DNA of 64,000 bases, taken from assembly GCF_008974245.1 (NCBI RefSeq), contig NZ_BBZI01000012.1:62001-126000 (forward strand), in the 5' to 3' direction. The first letter of the stretch is position 1, and the number at the start of each line of letters is the position of its first letter. A program made the position numbers and the translations under genes. Positions 33,248 through 41,949 of the stretch are shown here, one piece after another. This stretch comes from Streptomyces abyssomicinicus (lineage in GTDB: Bacteria; Actinomycetota; Actinomycetes; Streptomycetales; Streptomycetaceae). The notes beneath the pieces were generated by a model. The model was not told the origin of the DNA. It was given only the letters and a program-made list of their open reading frames with translations, and ran no database searches.

Positions 33248-33883
33248 TCAGCCGAGGTCGTCGTCCGGCTCGTCGTCGAAGACGGCGGAGACGTCGAAGC
33301 GGCAGACGACTCGCGCGGGATCGGCCCCCTCGAAGGGGAGGGACAGCCAGTCACCCGGCTCCGCAGGCTCGTCCAGCGCCGTGACCCAGAGCGTCGAGTC
33401 CCCCTCCTCCAGGCCGAACTCCCGGTGCCGCGAGGCGATCTCGTCCGCCTCGTACTCGCCGAACAGCAGCCCCAGCGCCCCGTGCGCCGTCCGGGAGAAC
33501 GCGTCGTCGCCGAGACCGCCGGCCTCGTCCTCGTCGGCCTCCTCGATCCGCCGTGCGGAGGCCAGCAGGCGCTGCGGGTCGGTCACCGTGTAGTCCCGGC
33601 GGATCAGCACGCTGACCGCCTCGGGTTCCGTCGGCCCCTCGTACGGCGGGAGCGACTCCTCGATCCCCGGGATCTCGAACGGCGTGACCTCGTCGTGCAC
33701 CGTGTACAGCAGCTCGTCGTACACCTCGGCCGCCGCGGCCAACTGGTTGAACGCATCGTGGACGGCCGGGTCGTCCTCCCCCGAACGCTGTTCGACCGCC
33801 GCAAGGTGACGGTCGAGCGCGACCTTGACGGCCTCGACGGCGGCACGGACCTCGGCAGCGGTGGGCTGCGCAGCATCAGACAT
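33248..33883 (-). CDS. Acidic conserved hypothetical protein
   Basis: This 211-residue, very acidic protein is not a family I can name. The N-terminus is a helical segment (EVRAAVEAVKVALDRHLAAVEQ), the middle has VYDELLYTVHDEVTPFEIP and VSVLIRRDYTV, and the C-terminus ends in DDEPDDDLG. There is no signal peptide or membrane helix. The ATG at MSDAAQ begins the protein proper. It is divergent from the small DUF5703 gene with a 47-bp gap, so the two share a short promoter region. Probably cytoplasmic; function unknown. Confidence 0.75.
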   Translation of the reverse strand: MSDAAQPTAAEVRAAVEAVKVALDRHLAAVEQRSGEDDPAVHDAFNQLAAAAEVYDELLYTVHDEVTPFEIPGIEESLPPYEGPTEPEAVSVLIRRDYTVTDPQRLLASARRIEEADEDEAGGLGDDAFSRTAHGALGLLFGEYEADEIASRHREFGLEEGDSTLWVTALDEPAEPGDWLSLPFEGADPARVVCRFDVSAVFDDEPDDDLG

Positions 33884-33930
33884 GGTGCAGACGCTATCCG
33901 TACCGGGGCGGTGCACGCACAATGGATGCG

Positions 33931-34119
33931 ATGGCCGAATACGAATTTGTCAACGTGTACGTACCGCGGGGGGTCTCCCGCAAGGACGCCACACGCCTGC
34001 TGACGGACCACGCCGAGTACGGACACTGGGAGTTGGACCGGCTCACACTGATGCGGGACGGCAGCCGCAGGGTGCGGTTGCGCAGACGGATCATCCGCCA
34101 GGTACGCGCGACATGGTGA
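33931..34119 (+). CDS. DUF5703-family small basic protein
   Basis: A 62-residue protein with the compact DUF5703 pattern EYEFVNVYVPRGVSRKDATRLL...YGHWELDRL...RRVRLRRRIIRQVR. It is strongly basic at the C-terminus and conserved in actinobacteria, function unknown; RNA or membrane association is a guess from charge. An ATG 9 nt earlier exists, but CACAAT (a -10-like hexamer) overlaps it and ends 7 nt before this ATG, favouring a leaderless mRNA from here. Confidence 0.87.
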   Translation: MAEYEFVNVYVPRGVSRKDATRLLTDHAEYGHWELDRLTLMRDGSRRVRLRRRIIRQVRATW

Positions 34120-34125
34120 AAGACG

Positions 34126-34156
34126 GAAGCGGGTCCCGCCAGGCGGAGCCCGCTTC
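34126..34156. terminator. Hairpin between DUF5703 and chpC
   Basis: GAAGCGGG/CCCGCTTC and CCGCC/GGCGG arms form a 13-bp stem with a 2-nt internal mismatch, placed between two convergent stops. It probably works in both directions. Confidence 0.75.
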
Positions 34157-34182
34157 AGTCGTCCATCAGAAGGAGATCTGTG

Positions 34183-34947
34183 TCACGCCGCGGCGCGCGC
34201 CCGGCGGTAGAGCAGCGCACCGGCCAGCAACGCGCCCGCGCCGAGCGTCAGACCCGCGCCCGCCGGGAAGCCCGCGCCGGTCTCGGCGAGCTGCGGCGGG
34301 GTTCCGCCGTGCGGTGCCGGCCCGTCAGGAGTGCCGGGCGTGTCGGGGGTGCCCGGCGTGTCGGGCGTGTCAGGCGTGTCGGGAGTGTCGGGCGTCTCCG
34401 GGACGTCAGGCTTGCCCGGCTTGCCCGGCTCGTCGGGCCGCTCCGGCGTGACCGGAGGCTTGCGGTGACGCCCGCCGCCCTCGCTCACGCAGTCGTTGCC
34501 CACGGCGGGGTTGCCGAGCCCGATCACATTGACGCTGTTGCCGCAGAGGTTCACCGGAACGTCCACGGGCACCTGAACGGTGTTGCCGGACCCCACGCCG
34601 GGCGAGCCGGAGGTCCGGCCGTCGGCCCGCGCGCCGCCGCCGGCGGAGCTCCCCGAGCCCCCGTGGTCCGCACGGTGCTTGCCGCCGCCGTGGTCGCTCT
34701 TGCCGCCGCCGGTCCCGCAGCCGTTGCCGGCCGCCGGGTTGAGCAGCCCCACCACGTTCACGGTGTTGCCGCAGAGGTTCACGGAGACGTCCACCGGAAC
34801 CTGGATCGTGTTGCCCGACAGAACGCCGGGCGAGTTGGCCGCCGAGCCGCCCGCGTTCGCGTCGGCGTGCGCGTGTCCGCCGGCCGCGGCGATGACACCG
34901 GTCGCCGCCGCCACGGTCATCAAGCCCTTGCGGGTGACGTGCCTCAT
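34183..34947 (-). CDS. chpC: Long chaplin with sortase signal, ChpC-like
   Basis: The 254-residue precursor has a Sec signal peptide (about 1-29), two chaplin domains (GNTIQVPVDVSVNLCGNTVNVVGLLNP and GNTVQVPVDVPVNLCGNSVNVIGLGNP, each with two Cys), a Gly/Ser/His linker, a Pro-Asp-Thr repeat spacer and a C-terminal LAETG sorting motif with membrane helix and RRARAAA tail. Sortase E-type enzymes anchor it to the wall, where chaplins assemble into amyloid-like films that let aerial hyphae leave water. Right next to it lies the short chaplin gene, the same order as chpC-chpH of S. coelicolor. AGGAA precedes the ATG. Confidence 0.93.
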   Translation of the reverse strand: MRHVTRKGLMTVAAATGVIAAAGGHAHADANAGGSAANSPGVLSGNTIQVPVDVSVNLCGNTVNVVGLLNPAAGNGCGTGGGKSDHGGGKHRADHGGSGSSAGGGARADGRTSGSPGVGSGNTVQVPVDVPVNLCGNSVNVIGLGNPAVGNDCVSEGGGRHRKPPVTPERPDEPGKPGKPDVPETPDTPDTPDTPDTPGTPDTPGTPDGPAPHGGTPPQLAETGAGFPAGAGLTLGAGALLAGALLYRRARAAA

Positions 34948-34999
34948 GGAAAATTCCTGCCTTCGACCTTGTCCGATTACCTGAGAGAGGCGGCGGACC

Positions 35000-35030
35000 G
35001 GCCGGCCCCGGGGGAAACCCGGGGCCGGCC
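35000..35030 (-). terminator. 13-bp perfect hairpin after chpH
   Basis: GGCCGGCCCCGGG and its exact complement flank a 5-nt GGAAA loop, about 35 bp beyond the chpH stop (leftward). It isolates chpH from chpC, fitting the different expression timing expected of short and long chaplins. Confidence 0.88.
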
Positions 35031-35064
35031 GTCACAGCGCCGCGTGGGGAGACGGGGCGCCGTG

Positions 35065-35298
35065 TCAGCCGTTGAAGCAGGCGTTGCCGAAGGCCGGGTT
35101 CAGCAGACCGATCACGCTGATGCTGTTGCCGCAGACGTTCACCGGCACGTGCACGGGGACCTGGATGACATTGCCGGAGACCACGCCGGGGGAGCCCGCC
35201 GCGGCACCCTGGGCCTCCGAGTCGGCGGCGGCCATGCCCGCACCGGCCAGCAGCAGACCACCGGTGGCAGCGGCGGCGGTGACGATCTTCTTGATCAT
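35065..35298 (-). CDS. chpH: Short chaplin ChpH-like
   Basis: A 77-residue precursor: signal peptide MIKKIVTAAAATGGLLLAGAGMAAA (about 1-25) and one chaplin domain with SGNVIQVPVHVPVNVCGNSISVIGLLNPAFGNACFNG, including both conserved cysteines. There is no sorting signal, so it is secreted and self-assembles at the air-water interface. The GGGAGGA ribosome site gives a firm start. It is co-located with the long chaplin gene downstream, separated by a strong hairpin. Expressed in submerged and aerial growth in relatives. Confidence 0.95.
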   Translation of the reverse strand: MIKKIVTAAAATGGLLLAGAGMAAADSEAQGAAAGSPGVVSGNVIQVPVHVPVNVCGNSISVIGLLNPAFGNACFNG

Positions 35299-35434
35299 GA
35301 TTCCTCCCTGGAATGGCAAAGCGACCCAAGTGCGGTCGCATCACCTGTAACGAGGAAGGGCTAATAGGGCTACGAGCCTATGAGCGCATTCACCCGTCCC
35401 GGGAAGCTGCTGGACGCCTGATCGAATCTTTGGC

Positions 35435-36745
35435 TCAGGAAGCGTCCAGGAAACGGTCCAGGACCCGCACCCCGAACTTCAGTCCGTCCACCGGCACCCG
35501 CTCGTCCACACCGTGGAACATCCCGGCGAAGTCCAGCTCCGGCGGCAGCTTCAGCGGCGCGAAGCCGAAGCAGCGGATGCCCAGGTCGTCGAAGGACTTG
35601 GCGTCGGTGCCGCCGGAGAGCATGTACGGCACCGCCCGCGCGATCGGGTCCTCGGCCTGCAGCGAGCTCTGCATGGCGTCGACCAGCCGCCCGTCGAAGC
35701 CCGTCTCCAGGGCCTTGTCCGCGTGCACGTCCTCGCGCCGCACCCGGGGGCCGAGCAGGCGGTCCAGGTCGGCGAGGAACTCCTCCTCGTAGCCCGGCAG
35801 GAAGCGGCCGTCGACGTGGGCGGTCGCCTGGCCGGGGATGACGTTCACCTTGTAGCCGGCCCCGAGCATGGTGGGCGCGGCGGAGTTGCGCAGGGTGGCC
35901 CCGACCATCTTGGCGATGCCGCCCAGCTTGGCCAGCGTCTCCTCCATGTTCTCCGGGTCCAGCTCGGTGCCCAGGGCGTCGGAGAGCTCGTCCAGGAACG
36001 AGCGGACCGTCTTGGTCACCCGCACCGGCCACTGGTGGCGGCCCAGCCGCCCGACCGCCTCGCACAGCTCGGTGACGGCGTTGTCGTTGTTGGTCATCGA
36101 GCCGTGGCCCGCCGTGCCGTCCACGGTCAGCCGCATCCAGTGCATGCCCTTCTGGGCCGTCTCGACCAGGTAGAGCCGCAGCTTCTCGTTGACCGTGAAG
36201 GAGAACCCGCCGACCTCGCCGATCGCCTCCGTGACGCCCTCGAACAGGTCCCGGTGGTTGTCGACCAGGTGCCGCGCGCCGTAGGTGCCGCCGGCCTCCT
36301 CGTCGGCGAGGAACGCCAGCACCACGTCCCGCGGCGGCTTGCGGCCGCTGCGCAGGCGGTCGCGGACCACGGCGAGGGTCATCGCGTTCATGTCCTGCAT
36401 GTCGACCGCGCCCCGCCCCCACACGCACCCGTCGGCGATCTCGCCGGCGAAGGGGTGGTGGGTCCAGTCGTCCGCGTTGGCGGGGACGACGTCGGTGTGC
36501 CCGTGGATCAGCAGCGCCGGCCGGGACGGGTCCTCGCCCTCGATCCGCGCCACGGTGGACGCCCGGCCGGGGTGCGACTCGATGATCTTCGGTTCCAGAC
36601 CCACCTCGGCGAGCTTCTCCGCCACGTACTCGGCGGCCTTCCGCTCGCCGGGACCGGAGTGGTCGCCGTAGTTGCTGGTGTCGATCCGGATCAGCTCCCG
36701 GCAGAGGTCGACAACCTCGTCCTCCCCGGTGACCTTCTCGCTCAC
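35435..36745 (-). CDS. M20/M25/M40-family metallopeptidase
   Basis: The 436-residue enzyme has the di-zinc M20 pattern: LLIHGHTDVVP (His and Asp), WGRGAVDMQD (bridging Asp), FLADEEAGG (catalytic and metal Glu), and a C-terminal HG ligand in AGMFHGVDE. A lid/dimerisation domain occupies the middle (LDIGA-like NEKLRLYLVETAQKG). It hydrolyses peptides or N-acyl amino acids in the cytoplasm. It resembles the dipeptidase branch; the substrate is unknown. The ATG MSEKVT is normal for the family. It is a single gene between chpH and a tRNA. Confidence 0.93.
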   Translation of the reverse strand: MSEKVTGEDEVVDLCRELIRIDTSNYGDHSGPGERKAAEYVAEKLAEVGLEPKIIESHPGRASTVARIEGEDPSRPALLIHGHTDVVPANADDWTHHPFAGEIADGCVWGRGAVDMQDMNAMTLAVVRDRLRSGRKPPRDVVLAFLADEEAGGTYGARHLVDNHRDLFEGVTEAIGEVGGFSFTVNEKLRLYLVETAQKGMHWMRLTVDGTAGHGSMTNNDNAVTELCEAVGRLGRHQWPVRVTKTVRSFLDELSDALGTELDPENMEETLAKLGGIAKMVGATLRNSAAPTMLGAGYKVNVIPGQATAHVDGRFLPGYEEEFLADLDRLLGPRVRREDVHADKALETGFDGRLVDAMQSSLQAEDPIARAVPYMLSGGTDAKSFDDLGIRCFGFAPLKLPPELDFAGMFHGVDERVPVDGLKFGVRVLDRFLDAS

Positions 36746-36908
36746 GCGCTACCTCCCGCTGTCGTCCGGCTGTGGTCCCCCCACATCCTCCCTCTCCCGG
36801 AGCGCGGGGACGAGAGGGGGCGTGATCAGGCACCCCGGAAAGCCTGGTAATGTTTTCCCTGTCGCCGCGAGGGGAACGGAAGAACCCCGCAGCGGTGGCA
36901 GACACCTT

Positions 36909-36996
36909 GTCCGGGTGGCGGAATGGCAGACGCGCTAGCTTGAGGTGCTAGTGCCCTTTATCGGGCGTGGGGGTTCAAGTCCCCCCTCGGACACCA
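36909..36996 (+). tRNA. tRNA-Leu, anticodon GAG
   Basis: An 88-nt tRNA including the encoded CCA. The acceptor stem GTCCGGG pairs with CTCGGAC; the anticodon arm is CTAGC-TTGAGGT-GCTAG, giving anticodon GAG. The long class-II variable arm is TGCCC..GGGCG and the T arm has GGTTCAAGT. It reads CTC/CTT leucine codons. A strong terminator hairpin follows immediately. Confidence 0.97.
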
Positions 36997-36999
36997 TGC

Positions 37000-37030
37000 G
37001 AAGGGCCGCGGTCGAAGACCGCGGCCCTTC
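37000..37030. terminator. Perfect 14-bp hairpin after tRNA-Leu
   Basis: GAAGGGCCGCGGTC and its exact complement flank a GAA loop, starting 4 nt after the tRNA CCA end. It also faces the end of the leftward corA gene about 70 bp away. Confidence 0.92.
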
Positions 37031-37101
37031 GGCGTTTCCCTGCCCGTCGGCCCGGCGCCGCCCGGGGCGCGGCGCACGGGCCCGGACCCGCGCTGCGGGC
37101 G

Positions 37102-38103
37102 TCACAGCCAGTCGCGCCGTTTGAACGTCCGGTACAGCAGCACCTCCAGCAGCGCCATCACCGCGATCACCGCCGGGTAGGACCAGGTCCAGGTCAGCTC
37201 CGGCATGTGCTCGAAGTTCATGCCGTAGACGCCCGCGAGCATGGTCGGCACGGCCGCCATCGCCGCCCAGGCCGAGATCTTCCGCATGTCGTCGTTCTGC
37301 CGCACGCTCATCTGGGCGAGATGCGCCGAGAGGATGTCCGACACCAGCCGGTCGAGGGCCTCCACGGACTCGTTGACCCGGGTCAGGTGGTCGCCGACGT
37401 CACGGAAGAACGGCCGTGCCTCGTCGTCGACGAACGGCACCCGCGTGAGGCCGGAGCCGGTCTCCGCGAGCCGGGTCATCGGTGCGCTCAGGGGCCCGGT
37501 CGCCCGCCTGAACTCCAGGATCTGCCGCTTGAAGTCGTAGATCCGCGAGGCGGTGTTCTGCGAGCCCTCGGAGGAGGGGGAGAAGACCTCCGCCTCCAGT
37601 TCCTCCAGGTCCGTCTGGAGCTCGCGGGCCACCTCCAGGTAGTGGTCGACGGTCGCGTCGGCGACCGCGTAGAGGACGGCGGTGGGGCCGGTGGCCAGGG
37701 TCTCCGGCGCGTTCTCCAGCCTGTCCCGGACGGAGGCGAGCGGCGACGCCGCGCCGTGCCGCACCGTCACGATGAAGGAGTCGCCCAGGAAGACCATGAT
37801 CTCGCCGGTCGACACCGTGTCGCCGTGGGGCTCGTAGAGGACGGGCTTGAGAACCAGGAACAGCGAGTCGTCGTACACCTCCAGCTTCGGCCGCTGATGG
37901 GCCTTGAGCGCGTCCTCCACCGCCAGCGGATGGAGCCCGAACTCCTCCGTGACCAGCTCGAACTCCTGCTCGGTGGGGCGGTGCAGCCCTATCCAGACGA
38001 ACGCGCGGTCCCCGGCGGCGCGTGCCTCCGCCAGGGCGTCGGAGTAGTCGTCCGGCCCCGCGGTCCTGTGGCCGTCCCGGTACACGGCGCAGTCGACGAT
38101 CAC
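37102..38103 (-). CDS. corA: CorA-family magnesium/cobalt transporter
   Basis: This 333-residue protein has the large N-terminal cytoplasmic domain (FVWIGLHRPTEQEFELV, DALKAHQRPKLEVYDDSLFLVLK) followed by long helices and two C-terminal membrane helices; the first ends with the signature YGMNFEHMPEL (the GMN motif), and the tail is KRRDWL. It forms a pentameric Mg2+ channel. The GTG at VIVDCAV is used; a GTG four codons upstream is possible but crowded by the GAGGAG site. No neighbour shares its direction closely, and the upstream region is shared with the divergent phosphatase gene. Confidence 0.95.
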   Translation of the reverse strand: MIVDCAVYRDGHRTAGPDDYSDALAEARAAGDRAFVWIGLHRPTEQEFELVTEEFGLHPLAVEDALKAHQRPKLEVYDDSLFLVLKPVLYEPHGDTVSTGEIMVFLGDSFIVTVRHGAASPLASVRDRLENAPETLATGPTAVLYAVADATVDHYLEVARELQTDLEELEAEVFSPSSEGSQNTASRIYDFKRQILEFRRATGPLSAPMTRLAETGSGLTRVPFVDDEARPFFRDVGDHLTRVNESVEALDRLVSDILSAHLAQMSVRQNDDMRKISAWAAMAAVPTMLAGVYGMNFEHMPELTWTWSYPAVIAVMALLEVLLYRTFKRRDWL

Positions 38104-38214
38104 GGTGGTGCGCACTCTCCTCGTGGTTGCCGGTCCCCGGCGCCTGGTGGCGGCCGGGGGTGGGGACACCCGGTGCCGGGCCCCGTCCCCCCTTGTACCC
38201 CTACCCTGGGCGGC

Positions 38215-38913
38215 ATGCCCACGCTGATCCTGGTCCGGCACGGACGCTCCACCGCCAACACCGCGGGAATCCTCGCCGGACGCATGCCCGGAGTGACCCT
38301 CGACGAACGCGGAGCCGCGCAGGCCGCCGCCCTTCCGGCCCGGCTCGAGGGGGTGCCGCTGGCCGCCGTGGTCAGCAGCCCGCTCCAGCGGTGCCAGGAG
38401 ACCGTCCGGCCCCTGCTCGACGCCCGGCCGGGCCTGCGCCCGCACACCGAGGACGGGATCAACGAGTGCGACTACGGCGACTGGACGGGCCGCAAGCTCG
38501 ACGAGCTGATCGACGAGCCGCTGATGGAGATCGTGCAGGCCCACCCCACCGCCGCGGCCTTCCCCGGAGGGGAGTCCATGCGCACCATGCAGCACCGGGC
38601 GGCCGAGGCGGTCAGGCGGTGGAACCGGCGGATCGAGGAGGAGCACGGGGCCGACGCGGTCTACCTGATGTGCTCGCACGGCGACATCATCAAGTCGCTG
38701 GCCGCCGACGCGCTCGGGCTGCACCTCGACCAGTTCCAGCGGATCTCCGTGGAGCCCTGCTCGGTCACCGTCGTCCGGTACACCCGGACCCGGCCCTTCC
38801 TGGTACGCCTCGGTGACACCGGGGACTTCGCCTCGCTGGTCCCCCGCCCGGACCGGGAGACCGAGGGGTCCGGCGGCGCCGCCACGGTCGGAGGCGGCGC
38901 CGGGGCACCGTGA
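38215..38913 (+). CDS. Histidine phosphatase family protein (MSMEG_4193 type)
   Basis: The 232-residue protein has the LVRHGRSTAN phosphohistidine motif near the start, a second His in MCSHGDI and the acidic catalytic region INECDYGDW. It belongs to the phosphoglycerate mutase-like branch conserved in actinobacteria beside DUF3090, the SCO1664-like gene and mshC. The substrate is unknown. TACCCT at 38202-38207 ends 7 nt before the ATG and no ribosome site is visible, so the mRNA is likely leaderless. The C-terminus is Gly/Pro-rich and variable. Confidence 0.92.
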   Translation: MPTLILVRHGRSTANTAGILAGRMPGVTLDERGAAQAAALPARLEGVPLAAVVSSPLQRCQETVRPLLDARPGLRPHTEDGINECDYGDWTGRKLDELIDEPLMEIVQAHPTAAAFPGGESMRTMQHRAAEAVRRWNRRIEEEHGADAVYLMCSHGDIIKSLAADALGLHLDQFQRISVEPCSVTVVRYTRTRPFLVRLGDTGDFASLVPRPDRETEGSGGAATVGGGAGAP

Positions 38914-38977
38914 TCGTCGCCGCAGTAGGGTGAAGCGCGTCAGCCCGTACCGTCGTCGATTCCCCAGGAGACAGGAC

Positions 38978-39562
38978 GTGTCACGTCAGGTGTTCCTCTA
39001 CGATCCGCCGGACCGCTTCGTGGCCGGCACGGTCGGGCTGCCCGGGCGAAGGACGTTCTACCTCCAGGCCAGCACCGGGACCCGGGTGACCAGCGTGGCC
39101 CTGGAGAAGACCCAGGTCGCCGCGCTCGCCGAGCGGATGGACGAGCTGCTGGACGAGGTGGTGCGCCGCAGCGGGGGCAGCGCCTCGGTCCCCGCGGTCG
39201 CCCCCGCCGACATCGTGGACACCGAGCCGCTGCGGACGCCCGTGGAGGAGGAGTTCCGGGTCGGCACCATGGCCCTCGCCTGGGACAGCTCCGACCAGCG
39301 GATGATCGTCGAGGCGCAGGCGCTGGTGGAACTGGAGGCGGAGACCGAGGAGGACCTCGCCGCCGCCGAGGAGCAGATGCTCCAGGACGAGGAGAACGGT
39401 CCGCCCGTGCTGCGGGTGCGCCTCACCGGGACCCAGGCGAGATCGTTCGCCAAGCGCGCCCTGGAGGTCGTCGACGCCGGGCGCCCGCCGTGCCCGCTGT
39501 GCAGCCTGCCGCTCGACCCGGAGGGACACGTATGTCCGCGCCAGAACGGATACCGGCGCTGA
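38978..39562 (+). CDS. DUF3090 family protein with C-terminal zinc-finger-like motif
   Basis: The 194-residue protein begins SRQVFLYDPPDRFVAGTVGLPGRRTFYLQA, typical DUF3090, has a central acidic helix (AETEEDLAAAEEQMLQDE) and ends with [20 protein letters not shown], a C-x2-C ... C pattern fit to bind zinc. Function unknown; always near the SCO1664-like and mshC genes in actinobacteria. The GTG start follows AGGAG by 7 nt. It overlaps the next gene by 31 bp, so it is coupled to it. TAGGGT about 45 nt upstream may be a local promoter. Confidence 0.92.
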   Translation: MSRQVFLYDPPDRFVAGTVGLPGRRTFYLQASTGTRVTSVALEKTQVAALAERMDELLDEVVRRSGGSASVPAVAPADIVDTEPLRTPVEEEFRVGTMALAWDSSDQRMIVEAQALVELEAETEEDLAAAEEQMLQDEENGPPVLRVRLTGTQARSFAKRALEVVDAGRPPCPLCSLPLDPEGHVCPRQNGYRR

Positions 39563-40398
39563 GCCTGCCCGCCGGGGGAGCGGCCGCCGCGACCTCGGAC
39601 CCGGCCGTCGCCGAACTGCTGGCCCGGGGCGAGCTGACCGTGCGCGGGCGGATCCCGGAGGCGTCCAACGCCGCGCTGTACTGCACCGTCTCGCTGGACG
39701 GGCGGGAGACGGCGTGCGTCTACAAGCCGGTCGCGGGGGAACGGCCGCTGTGGGACTTCCCCGACGGGAACCTGGCCCGCCGGGAGGTCGCCGCCTACGA
39801 GGTGTCGCAGGCCACCGGGTGGGGCCTGGTGCCGCCCACCGTGCTGCGCGACGGCCCGTACGGGGAGGGCATGTGCCAGCTGTGGATCGAGCCGGCCGGC
39901 GACGACGGGGCCGGCGGGGAACTGCTCGCCCTGGTCGACCCCGAGAACCCCGGCCCGGGCTGGAAGGAGATCGGCCTCGCGGAGGTGGGCGAAGGACGCA
40001 CCGCGCTGCTGGTCCACGCCGACGACCCGCGGCTGCGGCGGCTGGCCGTGCTGGACGCCGTGATCAACAACGCCGACCGCAAGGGCGGGCACCTGCTGCC
40101 GGCGCCCGGCGGGCGGCTCCTCGGCATCGACCACGGGGTCACCTTCCACACCGACGACAAGCTGCGCACGCTGCTGTGGGGGTGGGCGGGGGAGCCGCTG
40201 CCCGAGGAGGCCGTCGTGGTCCTGCGGCGCCTCGCGGACGCGCTGGCGGAGGACGGGACGCTCGCCGCGCGGCTGCGTCCCCTGATCACCGGGGCCGAGC
40301 TGGACGCCACCCGCGCGCGGGTCGCCGCCCTCCTGGAGGCGGGGGTCCACCCCCGGCCGGGCGGCGACTGGCCCGCCCTGCCGTGGCCCCCGATCTGA
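39532..40398 (+). CDS. SCO1664-family kinase-like protein (PI3/4-kinase-like fold)
   Basis: This 288-residue protein has kinase-like landmarks: [19 protein letters not shown] with the ATP-type Lys, [19 protein letters not shown], catalytic-loop-like [12 protein letters not shown] (D and N of the loop) and GIDHGVTFH in place of DFG. The pattern resembles the HipA/phosphatidylinositol-kinase-like superfamily. It is conserved with DUF3090 and mshC across actinobacteria but unassigned. The ATG has GGAGG 7 nt upstream and starts inside the DUF3090 gene. The substrate may be a protein, lipid or metabolite; the gene linkage suggests mycothiol or F420 metabolism, which is inference. Confidence 0.88.
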   Translation: MSAPERIPALSLPAGGAAAATSDPAVAELLARGELTVRGRIPEASNAALYCTVSLDGRETACVYKPVAGERPLWDFPDGNLARREVAAYEVSQATGWGLVPPTVLRDGPYGEGMCQLWIEPAGDDGAGGELLALVDPENPGPGWKEIGLAEVGEGRTALLVHADDPRLRRLAVLDAVINNADRKGGHLLPAPGGRLLGIDHGVTFHTDDKLRTLLWGWAGEPLPEEAVVVLRRLADALAEDGTLAARLRPLITGAELDATRARVAALLEAGVHPRPGGDWPALPWPPI

Positions 40399-40621
40399 CG
40401 ACCGCCGCCTTCCGCGCCACCTCCTCCGCGCCACCTCTTCCGCGCCACGCCTTCCGCGCCACGCCCGCCCTGCCGCACCGCGGCGCGGGTCGGCGCGGGA
40501 GGCCGGCGGCCCCGCAAGCACAGGCGGCGGGGGTGGCGCAAGAGCGCCTGTTCGGTCACATGGCGCTCGGCCGGCGCGGACCGGTTCGTGGCCGGAACAT
40601 CTGTCCGGTTACGCTCATGAC

Positions 40622-41851
40622 ATGCATGCCTGGCCCGCTTCCGACGTCCCCGCCCTGCCCGGTCAGGGCCGCGACCTGAGGATCCACGACACCGCGACCA
40701 ACGGTCCGGTCACCCTCACCCCTGGCCCCGTCGCCCGCATCTACGTCTGCGGCATCACGCCCTACGACGCCACCCACATGGGTCACGCGGCGACCTACAA
40801 CGCGTTCGACCTCGTCCAGCGCGTCTGGCTGGACACCAAGCGCCAGGTCCACTACGTCCAGAACGTCACCGACGTGGACGACCCGCTGCTCGAGCGGGCC
40901 CAGCGCGACGACCTCGACTGGGTGGCGCTCGCCGAGCGTGAGACCGCCCTGTTCCGCGAGGACATGACCGCTCTGCGGATGCTCCCGCCGAAGGACTACA
41001 TCGGCGCCGTCGAGGCCATCCCCGGCATCGTCCCGCTGGTCGAGCGCCTGCTCGCGGCCGGTGCCGCGTACGAGCTCGAGGGCGACGTCTACTTCTCCGT
41101 GGAGTCCGACCCGCACTTCGGTCAGGTGTCCCGCCTGGACGCCGCCGCGATGCGCCTGCTCTCGGCCGAGCGCGGTGGCGACCCGGAGCGCCCGGGCAAG
41201 AAGAACCCGCTCGACCCGATGCTGTGGATGGCCGCCCGCGAGGGCGAGCCGAGCTGGGACGGCGGCAGCCTCGGCCACGGCCGCCCGGGCTGGCACATCG
41301 AGTGCGTGGCCATCGCCCTGGACCACCTGGGCATGGGCTTCGACGTGCAGGGCGGCGGCTCCGACCTCGCCTTCCCGCACCACGAGATGGGGGCCTCGCA
41401 CGCCCAGGTGCTGACCGGCGAGTTCCCGATGGCCAAGGCGTACGTGCACGCCGGCATGGTCGGCCTGGACGGCGAGAAGATGTCCAAGTCCAAGGGCAAC
41501 CTGGTCTTCGTCTCCACGCTGCGCCAGGACGGCGTCGACCCGGCCGCCATCCGGCTGGCGCTCCACGCCCACCACTACCGCAGCGACTGGGAGTGGACCG
41601 ACCAGGTCCTCCAGGACGCCGTCGCCCGTCTGCACCGCTGGCGCGCCGCCGTCTCCCGGCCCGACGGCCCGCCCGCCGAGGCGCTGGTCGAGGAGATCCG
41701 CGACGCCCTCGCGAACGACCTGGACGCCCCGGCCGCGCTGGCCGCGGTGGACCGCTGGGCCGCCGTCCAGGAGAGCACCGGCGGCACGGACATCGGCGCC
41801 CCCGGCGTCGTCACCCGCGCGGTGGACGCCCTGCTCGGCGTCGCGATCTGA
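40622..41851 (+). CDS. mshC: Cysteine--1-D-myo-inosityl glucosamine ligase MshC
   Basis: The 409-residue ligase joins cysteine to GlcN-Ins with ATP, the third mycothiol step, and is related to cysteinyl-tRNA synthetase. ATP-binding motifs are THMGHAAT (HIGH-type) and KMSKSKG. Zinc ligands are expected at the Cys of [14 protein letters not shown] and the downstream [15 protein letters not shown] regions. It lacks the CysRS tRNA-binding C-domain, fitting the shorter length. A TACGCT hexamer (40610-40615) ends 6 nt before the ATG, suggesting a leaderless message. It follows the phosphatase/DUF3090/SCO1664 row and converges on parJ through a strong hairpin. Confidence 0.95.
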   Translation: MHAWPASDVPALPGQGRDLRIHDTATNGPVTLTPGPVARIYVCGITPYDATHMGHAATYNAFDLVQRVWLDTKRQVHYVQNVTDVDDPLLERAQRDDLDWVALAERETALFREDMTALRMLPPKDYIGAVEAIPGIVPLVERLLAAGAAYELEGDVYFSVESDPHFGQVSRLDAAAMRLLSAERGGDPERPGKKNPLDPMLWMAAREGEPSWDGGSLGHGRPGWHIECVAIALDHLGMGFDVQGGGSDLAFPHHEMGASHAQVLTGEFPMAKAYVHAGMVGLDGEKMSKSKGNLVFVSTLRQDGVDPAAIRLALHAHHYRSDWEWTDQVLQDAVARLHRWRAAVSRPDGPPAEALVEEIRDALANDLDAPAALAAVDRWAAVQESTGGTDIGAPGVVTRAVDALLGVAI

Positions 41852-41862
41852 CCGGTCCGAAA

Positions 41863-41902
41863 GGGAAGCGCCCCGCGCCGGCAACGGCGCGGGGCGCTTC
41901 CC
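41863..41902. terminator. 18-bp perfect hairpin between mshC and parJ
   Basis: GGGAAGCGCCCCGCGCCG and its complement enclose a GCAA tetraloop. It serves both convergent genes. Confidence 0.93.
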
Positions 41903-41949
41903 CGCCGGTCTCCGCCCGCTGTGCGGGCCCTGTGCTCCGCCGTGCGGGC

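Noticed and set aside
36909-36996. tRNA-Leu considered as an integration site of a mobile element
   Set aside because: No integrase, no repeated tRNA 3' end, and ordinary core genes on both sides.
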